A stretch of 10,733 bases of DNA from Janthinobacterium sp. (GTDB lineage Bacteria; Pseudomonadota; Gammaproteobacteria; Burkholderiales; Burkholderiaceae_D): assembly GCA_003482555.1 (NCBI GenBank), contig DMYQ01000340.1, forward strand, positions 12,345 through 23,077, given 5' to 3'. Every line of letters starts with the position of its first letter. Position 1 is the stretch's first letter. The translations under genes were made by a program, and so were the position numbers. Under the pieces are notes generated by a model. It saw nothing but the letters and a program-made list of their open reading frames with translations. It searched no databases and was not told the origin of the DNA. Shown here piece by piece: positions 5,145 through 10,733 of this stretch.

Positions 5145-5846
5145 TCAAGCGCGCAGGGTTGCCAGCATGGCGTGGGTGACGCGGCGGGTCTCGGCCATGG
5201 CCGACGCCGCGCTCACACTGTCGTCGGGCAGCGCTTCGATGGCGCCGTACAGCATGCCAAGCGCGATGCGCGCCAGGCGCCGCGGCTGGCCCGGCGCGCA
5301 TACGCCGGCCGCCTGGAGATTGCCGACCGCCGCCATCATCGCGCCCAGGCCGTGCCGCTCGCGGATCGCCAGCCAAACGTCGGCGCCCAGCACGGCGGCG
5401 GCGTCCGCCAAGCCGATGCGGCGCGCGCCCGCGTCGTTGCCGGCCGCCAGCATGGTGTCCACGCCGGCCAGAAACGCATCCCAGGCGCCGTCGCCGCGCG
5501 CCAGCGCCTCGGCCACGGCGGCGCCGGCCCGACGCGCCAGTTCCGCGTCCAATTGTTCGGCCACGGCCGCGAACAAGCCTTTCTTGTCGCGGTAGTGGTG
5601 GTAGAGCGCGCCGGCCGTGACGCCGGCCCGCTCGCACAGGGCGGCGACCGAGCTGGCCTCGTAGCCCACGGTGCCGAACAGCGCCCGCCCGGCCGCGCAC
5701 AGGGCGGCCTGGGTGGCGGCCGCGTTTTCCTTGCGGCCGTCGCGCCTGGGCGATACCGCCGCCGCGCCGTCCGGTCTCGCGGCTCCCGCAGTCACGGCGG
5801 CCTGGCCGGGCGCCGGGGACGGGAGTCTTGCCGTCTGTTGTTTCAT
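5145..5846 (-). CDS. TetR-family transcriptional repressor
   Basis: A 233-residue dimeric DNA-binding regulator. The helix-turn-helix lies at about 45-92: FGTVGYEASSVAALCERAGV followed by TAGALYHHYRDKKGLF, the standard TetR_N signature. The C-terminal part is an Ala-rich helical ligand-binding and dimerisation domain with no recognisable effector signature. An N-terminal extension of roughly 35 residues, rich in Ala, Pro and Gly, precedes the DNA-binding domain, longer than usual. A GTG at codon 18 is a possible later start. The ATG at 5846 was chosen over the open frame to 5882 because the sequence beyond it is promoter-like and AT-rich. It is divergent from the DUF1304 gene with an 80-nt shared control region holding a palindrome, so it probably represses that gene and itself. 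Confidence 0.9.
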   Translation of the reverse strand: MKQQTARLPSPAPGQAAVTAGAARPDGAAAVSPRRDGRKENAAATQAALCAAGRALFGTVGYEASSVAALCERAGVTAGALYHHYRDKKGLFAAVAEQLDAELARRAGAAVAEALARGDGAWDAFLAGVDTMLAAGNDAGARRIGLADAAAVLGADVWLAIRERHGLGAMMAAVGNLQAAGVCAPGQPRRLARIALGMLYGAIEALPDDSVSAASAMAETRRVTHAMLATLRA

Positions 5847-5870
5847 GAAAAGCCTGTTTTCAAATAGCGA

Positions 5871-5907
5871 TTGACAAAGCATAACATGATTATGTATTGT
5901 TTGTTAA
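5871..5907. promoter_or_regulatory. Overlapping divergent promoters with a palindromic operator (tetR / DUF1304)
   Basis: Toward DUF1304: a perfect -35 TTGACA (5871-5876), 18 nt, then TATTGT (5895-5900). Toward tetR: TTAACA (5907-5902), 18 nt, then TATGCT (5883-5878). Between the boxes lies CATAA-N5-TTATG (5880-5894), a dyad overlapping both promoters, as expected for a TetR-type operator that blocks both directions. The assignment of the dyad to this TetR protein is inferred from position. Confidence 0.55.
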
Positions 5908-5926
5908 TCACAAAAAAGGAAAACCC

Positions 5927-6289
5927 ATGATCCTCTTCCTCGCCCAAGTCTTGATCGGACTCATCTTGCTGTTGCACGTCTATTTCGTCTTGCTTGAAAC
6001 GGTGCTGTTCAAGACGCGCGGCCGCCGCGTATTCGGACTGAGCGCCGAAAAAGCCGAGATCATGGCCCCCGCCATGTCCAATCAGGGTTGTTATAACGGC
6101 TTTCTGGTCGCCGCGCTGGCGCTCGGCTTGTTGCATCCGAACGCAGACGTGGCGCGCGCCTTCATCGGTTTTGGCCTCGGCTGCATCGCGGTGGCAGGAC
6201 TCTGGGGTTCGCTGACGGTCAAGAAGACGATACTCTACATTCAAACCCTGCCCGCCCTGATCGCGCTTGCTCTGTACCACTACGCATGA
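5927..6289 (+). CDS. DUF1304 family small membrane protein
   Basis: A 120-residue inner-membrane protein with four hydrophobic segments (about 2-25, 57-70, 77-95 and 101-118). The family signature is clear: LFKTRGRRVFGLS (28-39), then SNQGCYNGFL (51-60) and a late VKKTILYIQTLPALIAL. The biochemical role of DUF1304 proteins is unknown. The ATG at 5927 has AAAAAAGGA upstream. It is transcribed divergently from a TetR-type regulator with a shared operator-promoter region, so its expression is probably induced by the ligand of that repressor. This suggests a stress- or compound-responsive membrane function, but the sequence does not say which. Confidence 0.88.
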   Translation: MILFLAQVLIGLILLLHVYFVLLETVLFKTRGRRVFGLSAEKAEIMAPAMSNQGCYNGFLVAALALGLLHPNADVARAFIGFGLGCIAVAGLWGSLTVKKTILYIQTLPALIALALYHYA

Positions 6290-6367
6290 GGAGGACAATT
6301 TTCCCAGGACGACAATAAAATAGAGTGGAAGAAATAATTTGCCGTTTGCTGTAAGCTGCGAGGGATG

Positions 6368-6390
6368 AAAGCGCATATCGTATGCCTCTT
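6368..6390. promoter_or_regulatory. NsrR-like operator upstream of nsrR
   Basis: The 23-bp stretch matches the published 11-1-11 NsrR consensus (AAGATGCATTT-N-AAATGCATCTT) at 16 of 22 scored positions, with both core elements, GCAT (6373-6376) and ATGC (6382-6385), in the correct register. It lies about 53 bp before the nsrR ATG. A -10-like GATAAT (6396-6401) follows it, so a bound dimer would cover the -35/spacer region and give autorepression. A larger dyad, GAAAGCGC (6367-6374) / GCGCTTTC (6403-6410), encloses operator and -10 box. Confidence 0.5.
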
Positions 6391-6443
6391 TAGGCGATAA
6401 TCGCGCTTTCCTCCACGCTGGCATACCTGACTGGACTTGATCG

Positions 6444-6908
6444 ATGCGACTGACTTCCTATACCGACTATACCTTGCGCACGCTGATGTATCTGGGCGTG
6501 AACCGGGATCGGCTCGTCACCATCCAGGACATCGCCAACTTGCACCAGATTTCCAAGAATCATTTGATGAAGGTGGTGTACCAGTTGGGACTGTCGGGCA
6601 TCGTCGAAACCGTGCGGGGACGCAACGGCGGCTTGCGCCTCAAGCGCGAGCCGGAAGACATCAATATCGGCGCCGTGGTGCGCGAGACGGAAAGCGATTT
6701 TTTCATGGCCGAGTGCTTCGACCGCGTCCACGACAGTTGCCCTTTGACCCCGAACTGTCAATTGAAGTCGGCCCTGAACGAGGCGACGACCGCCTTCTTG
6801 AGCGTGCTCGACAAGGTGACCCTGGCCTCGCTGCTGCCGCCCGCGCAGACGCGGGCGGGCGCCGCCGTCCCGCTGCTGTTCCATCCGCCCGCCGCCAAGG
6901 GCAAATAG
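6444..6908 (+). CDS. nsrR: Nitric oxide-sensing Rrf2-family repressor NsrR
   Basis: NsrR is a cytoplasmic iron-sulfur repressor; nitric oxide destroys the cluster's DNA-binding form and derepresses NO-detoxification genes. The 154-residue product begins MRLTSYTDYTLRTLMYL, the NsrR-type Rrf2 start, followed by a winged helix (about 25-67: TIQDIANLHQISKNHLMKVV and VRGRNGGLRL). Cluster ligands are C91, C99 and C105 (AECFDRVHDSCPLTPNC), and D8 matches the aspartate ligand known in the Streptomyces [4Fe-4S] protein. An alanine/proline tail follows residue 130. An NsrR-like operator lies upstream. No hmp, norB or other NO-detoxification gene adjoins, so its targets lie elsewhere. The alternative RsrR/IscR-type assignments fit the start and Cys spacing less well. 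Confidence 0.92.
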   Translation: MRLTSYTDYTLRTLMYLGVNRDRLVTIQDIANLHQISKNHLMKVVYQLGLSGIVETVRGRNGGLRLKREPEDINIGAVVRETESDFFMAECFDRVHDSCPLTPNCQLKSALNEATTAFLSVLDKVTLASLLPPAQTRAGAAVPLLFHPPAAKGK

Positions 6909-6938
6909 CGCGGGCGGCCATCAAGGCGGCGCGCTTTT
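6908..6938 (+). terminator. Weak candidate terminator after nsrR
   Basis: GCGCG (6908-6912) can pair with CGCGC (6930-6934), with an inner GCC/GGC pair (6917-6919, 6925-6927), followed by TTTT (6935-6938). The stem is interrupted by an internal loop, so termination would be inefficient. It overlaps the 3' end of the convergent hydrolase gene, leaving only 12 nt between the two stop codons. Confidence 0.35.
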
Positions 6939-7853
6939 CCCCATCCAGCCCTGGCGCCCGGCCCAGTCCAAAAACAGCGCCGGCCAGACGTGCGGCGGCG
7001 CGTCTCCCGGCGCCATGCCCCAGCCATGCCCGCCACTGGCAAAAACATGTTTTTCGACCGGCACCCCGGCCTTTCCCAAGGCGTCGAACATGAGCAAGCT
7101 ATTTTCGATGGCCGCGATGGGGTCGTCTTGCGCTTGCGCCAGGAAGGTCGGCGGCATCGCGCGGCCGGCGCGCCGCTCGACCGAATAGGCGATGGAATCG
7201 GCGCGCGCCGGCGCCGTCCCCAGTATGCTTTTCCGGGAGCGGGTATGGTCGAAGGGCGGCATCATCGTCAGCACCGGGTAGATCAGGGCCGCGAAATCGG
7301 GACGCGCCGACAGCTTGTCGGCGGCGTCCCGGGGACGATAGCGCGCTTGCTCCGGCGCGGCCGCCGTCATGCCGGCCAGATGCGCGCCTGCCGAAAACCC
7401 CAGCACCCCAACGCGGTGCGGATCGATGCCGAACTCAGCGGCGCGGCCGCGGATCAGGCGCAGCGCCCGCTGCCCATCCTGGAATGGCACGGCGGTGTCG
7501 CTCCAGCCTTCGCGCGGCAAGCGGTAGACCAGCTCGAACGTCCACATTCCCCGCTCTTGCAGCCAGCGCGCGGCCGGCCCGCTTTCCTTGCCCAGTTCGA
7601 TGCGGGCATAGCCGCCGCCCGCCACCACCAGCGCCGCGGCGCCGTTCGCGCGGGCCGGCCGGTGCACGATCAGATACGGCGCCGCGACGTTGCTGACGGC
7701 CCCATTCTTGCCGATCCGCTCGGGGCCTTGCGGGCCGGGCCCGTCGGGTGGCGCGCCGGCCCACAACGGTAGCGTTTCCGGCGCCTCTTGCGCGCGGGCG
7801 GGCGCGCTCAGGAAAGCGCAGCCGGCAAACAAGATACAAAACATCTGGCGCAT
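6921..7853 (-). CDS. Secreted alpha/beta hydrolase (acetyl/feruloyl esterase-like)
   Basis: A 310-residue serine hydrolase precursor. MRQMFCILFAGCAFLSAPARA is a signal peptide with an A-R-A cleavage site before Q22; LFAGC is not a good lipobox, so a soluble periplasmic or secreted form is preferred. The nucleophile elbow is GFSAGAH (S154), the acid is D243 or D244 (AQAQDDP), and the base is H276 (SGGHGWG). LPLWAGAPPDG near the N-terminus and VVAGGGYARIELGKE resemble the BD-FAE/xylan-esterase-like group, whose members remove acetyl or feruloyl groups from plant polysaccharides. The actual substrate is unknown. The ATG at 7853 has GAGG 5 nt upstream, which decides the start against the open frame to 7913. 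It is convergent with nsrR and divergent from the GNAT gene. Confidence 0.85.
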   Translation of the reverse strand: MRQMFCILFAGCAFLSAPARAQEAPETLPLWAGAPPDGPGPQGPERIGKNGAVSNVAAPYLIVHRPARANGAAALVVAGGGYARIELGKESGPAARWLQERGMWTFELVYRLPREGWSDTAVPFQDGQRALRLIRGRAAEFGIDPHRVGVLGFSAGAHLAGMTAAAPEQARYRPRDAADKLSARPDFAALIYPVLTMMPPFDHTRSRKSILGTAPARADSIAYSVERRAGRAMPPTFLAQAQDDPIAAIENSLLMFDALGKAGVPVEKHVFASGGHGWGMAPGDAPPHVWPALFLDWAGRQGWMGKSAPP

Positions 7854-7942
7854 GGAAGCCTCATGGTTGAATTTTCCGGCATCCGTAGTCAAATCTGACA
7901 ATTCGCTTCGCATTCAGGCAAGAATATTGCCGCCGACTTTTT

Positions 7943-7948
7943 TATAAT
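7943..7948 (+). promoter_or_regulatory. Candidate -10 box upstream of the GNAT gene
   Basis: A perfect TATAAT sits in an AT-rich patch between the divergent hydrolase and acetyltransferase genes. No convincing -35 box lies 16-18 nt upstream. If used, the mRNA would begin near 7955 and have a leader of about 130 nt. That leader contains an 8-bp dyad, GAAGACGC (7993-8000) / GCGTCTTC (8025-8032). TATAAA on the opposite strand (7946-7941) could serve the hydrolase. Confidence 0.4.
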
Positions 7949-8087
7949 AAACTATCGCTAGAGTATCGCGGCCCTGGCGCCGCACCCAAGCGGAAGACGC
8001 ATGAGGACTTCCCAGCAGCGCTCGGCGTCTTCGGCGAAGCCGCCAAGCCGGCATCCCCATCCACCAGCAACACTTTGACGGAACCCC

Positions 8088-8585
8088 ATGAACACAGCAT
8101 TCACCATTCGCCCGGCCCAGCCCTCCGACGTCGCCCACATTTACGCCATGATCCTGGAACTGGCCGTGTTTGAAAAACTCGAGCACATGGTCGTGGCCTC
8201 CGAAACGATGCTGCACGAGGGTCTGTTCGGCGCCCGACCGGCCTGCGAAGCCATCATCGGCGAGGAAGACGGCGTGGTCGTCACCTTCGCCCTGTTCTTC
8301 CACAATTTTTCCACTTTCTTGACGCGCAAGGGACTGTACCTGGAAGACCTGTACGTCAAGCAAGCCCACCGCGGCAAGGGTTACGGCCGCAAGATGCTGG
8401 TATCGCTGGCGCAACTGGCCGTCGAACGCCAGTGCGGCCGCTTCGAGTGGACGGTGCTGGACTGGAACGCGCCGGCCATCAAGCTGTACACGGGAATGGG
8501 CGCGGAACTGTTGCCGGAATGGCGCATCTGCCGCGTGGCCGGCGCCGCGCTGACGGATCTGGCGCAGCCGGGCGCGCGCGCGTAA
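8088..8585 (+). CDS. GNAT acetyltransferase, spermidine/spermine acetyltransferase-like
   Basis: A cytoplasmic acetyl-CoA-dependent N-acetyltransferase of 165 residues, the usual length for single-domain members. The acetyl-CoA pyrophosphate loop is HRGKGYG (94-100), following the beta-4 strand GLYLEDLYV (82-90). LDWNAPAIKLYTGMGAE (124-140) contains the conserved W-N and Y134, the likely general-acid tyrosine. YLEDLYV and VLDWN are the characteristic sequences of the SSAT/thialysine acetyltransferase subgroup, whose substrates are polyamines or lysine analogues. The exact amine is not predictable. The start at 8088 is preceded by GGAA; the N-terminal TIRPAQPSDV is the typical family beginning. 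It is convergent with cheB, with 45 nt between the stop codons and no evident terminator. Confidence 0.88.
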   Translation: MNTAFTIRPAQPSDVAHIYAMILELAVFEKLEHMVVASETMLHEGLFGARPACEAIIGEEDGVVVTFALFFHNFSTFLTRKGLYLEDLYVKQAHRGKGYGRKMLVSLAQLAVERQCGRFEWTVLDWNAPAIKLYTGMGAELLPEWRICRVAGAALTDLAQPGARA

Positions 8586-8630
8586 GCCGCCGATTGACTG
8601 GCCGAGCAACGGGGGCAGACCACAGGGCGA

Positions 8631-9710
8631 CTAACGGGCCAGTTGCAACAGGATTTCCTTGTCGATGGCCTTGAGCGGCACGATTTTTTCCACGCCGCCC
8701 CGCTTCACCGCCTCCTTCGGCATGCCGTAGACGACGCAACTTTCCTCGTCCTGCGCCACGGTGCGGGCGCCGGCCTTGCGCATTTCCAGCAAGCCTGCCG
8801 CGCCGTCGTCGCCCATGCCCGTCATGATGACGCCCAGGGCATTCGCGCCGGCGCACTTGGCCACCGAACGGAACAGCACGTCCACCGACGGCCGGTGCCG
8901 GTTCACCAGCGGCCCGTCTATCACTTCCACATAATACTGGGCGCCGTCGCGGCGCAACAGCATGTGCTTGCCGCCCGGCGCGATCAGGGCGCGGCCCTGG
9001 ATCACGCGGTCGTTGTGACGCGCCTCCATCACTTGAATGCGGCACAGGCCGTCGAGCCGGGCGGCGAAGGCCGCCGTGAATTTTTCCGGCATGTGCTGGA
9101 CGATGACGATGCCGGGCGTGACGCGCGGCAGCGCCGTCAACACTTCTTCCAGCGCCTGGGTGCCGCCGGTCGAGGTGCCGATCGCCACCACCCTCTCGGT
9201 GGTCTGCAACATGGCGCGGCTCTCGCCCGGCGAAGCGAGGATCACGTCGGCCGTGTATTTGGCCGTCACCGGCGGCGGCGCGCGGGAGCCGATCGCCAGT
9301 CGCTTCAGGTTCGCTTGCGCGGCCGCGCGCACGGCGCCGATCAATTCGTCCGAGCTGTCGTGCAGGAATTGCTTGAGCCCCAGCTTGGGCTTGGTGATGA
9401 TGGACACGGCGCCGGCCGCCAGTGCCGCCATCGTCGTCAAGGCCCCCTTTTCCGTCAGGGTCGAGCAAATCACCACCGGCGTGGGCCGCTCCAGCATGAT
9501 GCGCTTGAGGAAGGTGATACCATCCATGCGCGGCATTTCCACGTCCAGCACGATGACGTCGGGCCACTGGAGCTTCATGCGTTCGATGGCCAGCAACGGA
9601 TCGGCCACCGCGTAGATGACCTTGATGCCGGCGGCCGCGTCGAGCATGGCCGAGAGCACTTGGCGCACCACGGCGGAATCGTCGACCACCAATACCTTGA
9701 TATCACTCAT
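8631..9710 (-). CDS. cheB: Chemotaxis response regulator / glutamate methylesterase CheB
   Basis: CheB demethylates, and in many bacteria deamidates, chemoreceptor glutamates when phosphorylated by CheA, giving sensory adaptation. The 359-residue protein has an N-terminal receiver domain (about 4-120) with the acidic pair D10/D11, phosphorylation site D56 (VLDVEMP), S83 and K107. A linker (about 125-170) follows, then the methylesterase domain (about 172-358) with catalytic S180 (GTSTGG), H206 (VQHMP) and D302 (GMGDDGA). All key residues are intact. The ATG at 9710 overlaps the cheD stop by 4 nt (ATGA), indicating translational coupling. It is the last gene of the cheR-cheD-cheB run here. No receptor-tethering or CheR-type C-terminal pentapeptide is seen; the protein ends LLQLAR. 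Confidence 0.97.
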   Translation of the reverse strand: MSDIKVLVVDDSAVVRQVLSAMLDAAAGIKVIYAVADPLLAIERMKLQWPDVIVLDVEMPRMDGITFLKRIMLERPTPVVICSTLTEKGALTTMAALAAGAVSIITKPKLGLKQFLHDSSDELIGAVRAAAQANLKRLAIGSRAPPPVTAKYTADVILASPGESRAMLQTTERVVAIGTSTGGTQALEEVLTALPRVTPGIVIVQHMPEKFTAAFAARLDGLCRIQVMEARHNDRVIQGRALIAPGGKHMLLRRDGAQYYVEVIDGPLVNRHRPSVDVLFRSVAKCAGANALGVIMTGMGDDGAAGLLEMRKAGARTVAQDEESCVVYGMPKEAVKRGGVEKIVPLKAIDKEILLQLAR

Positions 9711-10225
9711 GGGGCCGCCTTCAGGGGGAAACCGCCCGAATCGACCAGTTTCACCTGGCAGACCCAGACATGGCCGCTGTGCACGTCGAAGATGATTTGC
9801 CGGTGGCCGATGCCATACAGGCTCTCGGAGATGATGGGCACGTCGTGCGCCTGCAACAACCGGCGCGCCGTTTCGCCATTCTTTTGCCCGACATTGAGGC
9901 TGTCGACGCGGCTCACGCCAGGAAACATATTACCGCCGCCAAAGATCTTGCCATGGCATTCGGACGCCACCACGCGCACCCGCGCCAATTCTTCGAGCAT
10001 CAATTCCATCGCTTCTTCGCCATAGCGCGCGTCCAGTTCGGACAGCTTGCCGGCGCCGCGCCGCGACAGCAGGAAGTGCGACATGGCGCCGATGCGCTTG
10101 CCCGGATGCCACAGCGTCATCGACACGCAAGAGCCCAGCACGGTGCGGATGCGGTGGCCGGCGTCGCCGACAAAGTATTCGCCCGGTTGCAGGAAGATTT
10201 CCTTCGGTTTGGTCTTGGCGCGCAT
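9707..10225 (-). CDS. cheD: Chemoreceptor glutamine deamidase CheD
   Basis: CheD hydrolyses specific glutamine side chains of methyl-accepting chemotaxis proteins to glutamates, creating methylation sites for CheR; in some bacteria it also binds CheC. The 172-residue product has the catalytic cysteine C33 (LGSCVSM) and histidine H50 (AMSHFLL) at the expected spacing, preceded by the conserved T28 (RTVLGSC). The family sequence GKIFGGGNMF and NVGQKNGE are present. The start at 10225 lies 3 nt after the cheR stop, and its stop overlaps cheB by 4 nt, so all three genes are probably translated from one mRNA. No CheC is in the window. Confidence 0.96.
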   Translation of the reverse strand: MRAKTKPKEIFLQPGEYFVGDAGHRIRTVLGSCVSMTLWHPGKRIGAMSHFLLSRRGAGKLSELDARYGEEAMELMLEELARVRVVASECHGKIFGGGNMFPGVSRVDSLNVGQKNGETARRLLQAHDVPIISESLYGIGHRQIIFDVHSGHVWVCQVKLVDSGGFPLKAAP

Positions 10226-10228
10226 GGC

Positions 10229-10733
10229 TCAAGGCTTGCGGTAGACCGACGGCGTCAACACGCGCACGGCATCGCTGATGTCGTTCAGGCTTTCCGAATG
10301 GCCGATCAAGAAGTGGCCGCCCGGCTTGAGCAGGGACAGCACGCGCCCGACCACGTGGCGCTTGGTGTCGCCGTTAAAGTAAATCATCACGTTGCGCAAG
10401 AAAATGACGTCGAAGCTGCCCAGTTCCGGCAGGGTCGTGTTCAGGTTAACCTGGCGAAACTGGACGCGCCTGCGCAGGGCCTTGTCGACCAGCACGGTGC
10501 CGTGCTGGACGTCGATACCTTTCAAGCAAAAACGCTTCAAATAACTGACCGGGATATGGGTGGTGCGCTCGACCGGATAGTGGCCGCCGCGGGCGCTGTG
10601 CAGCACGCGCGTGCTGATGTCCGAGCCCATCACTTCCCAGGGCTGGTCACCCAGGCAGTCGGCCAGCACCATGGCGATGCTGTACGCTTCCTCGCCCGAG
10701 GAACTGGCGGCGCTCCAGACCCGGAAGGGGCTG
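10229..10733 (-). CDS. cheR: Chemotaxis receptor methyltransferase CheR, C-terminal part (5' end outside window)
   Basis: CheR methylates chemoreceptor glutamates using S-adenosylmethionine, opposing CheB. About 167 codons are in the window. The visible part starts in the SAM-binding region, FRVWSAASSSGEEAYSIAMV (motif SSSGEE at the first codons). It continues through GSDIS (ribose-contacting acidic motif), DVIFLRNVMIYFN (about residues 108-120 of the visible part) and LKPGGHFLIGHSESL, then ends TPSVYRKP. The N-terminal helical domain lies beyond base 10733, so the gene start cannot be given. The internal ATG at 10672 is not the start because the SAM motif precedes it in frame. It stops 3 nt before cheD. 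Confidence 0.95.
   Translation of the reverse strand, partial: SPFRVWSAASSSGEEAYSIAMVLADCLGDQPWEVMGSDISTRVLHSARGGHYPVERTTHIPVSYLKRFCLKGIDVQHGTVLVDKALRRRVQFRQVNLNTTLPELGSFDVIFLRNVMIYFNGDTKRHVVGRVLSLLKPGGHFLIGHSESLNDISDAVRVLTPSVYRKP

Noticed and set aside
8643..10025. A 460-codon open frame on the plus strand opposite cheB and cheD
   Set aside because: It covers two intact chemotaxis genes in antisense and its His/Gln/Arg-rich product resembles no protein family; a high-GC artefact.

Overview
The window is GC-rich bacterial chromosome with tightly packed genes. The protein set points to a betaproteobacterium of the Oxalobacteraceae (Janthinobacterium/Massilia/Duganella type). The pointers are a THIN-B/L1-like subclass B3 metallo-beta-lactamase, an EpsC-type serine acetyltransferase, a Bcr/CflA exporter, NsrR, and a cheR-cheD-cheB operon. 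The genus is an inference from protein similarity recalled from memory; no search was run. There are no rRNAs, tRNAs, IS elements or CRISPR arrays.

Layout: (1) 1-161, minus: start of a secreted YceI-like protein, with a good promoter at 239-267. (2) 331-531, plus: a decayed fragment of an NtaA/SnaA/DszA-family flavin monooxygenase. (3) 580-1308, minus: pdxJ of the divergent 'VNINK' type. (4) 1458-2330, plus: B3 metallo-beta-lactamase, divergent from pdxJ, with a UUCG-capped hairpin in its leader. (5) 2411-3361, minus: serine O-acetyltransferase. Its upstream region (3362-3578) holds an intrinsic terminator and a perfect 20-bp inverted repeat with a 3-nt loop. (6) 3579-4766, plus: Bcr/CflA-type MFS drug exporter. 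(7) 4808-5065, minus: small uncharacterised protein. (8) 5145-5846, minus, and 5927-6289, plus: a divergent TetR regulator / DUF1304 membrane protein pair sharing an operator-promoter region. (9) 6444-6908, plus: NsrR, preceded by an NsrR-like operator. (10) 6921-7853, minus: secreted alpha/beta hydrolase. (11) 8088-8585, plus: SSAT-like GNAT acetyltransferase. (12) 8631-10733, minus: cheB, cheD and the 3' part of cheR, a translationally coupled receptor-modification module.

Most genes are independent housekeeping or accessory functions. Three units act together: cheR-cheD-cheB (receptor methylation, deamidation and demethylation), tetR/DUF1304 (repressor and likely target), and nsrR with its own operator. 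The most unusual stretch is the leader of the serine acetyltransferase gene. There, a large perfect hairpin, a Cys-codon-containing reading frame and a Rho-independent terminator lie in sequence ahead of the first gene of cysteine synthesis. This arrangement could be a cysteine-responsive attenuator, but no experimental support is visible and no clear promoter could be placed.
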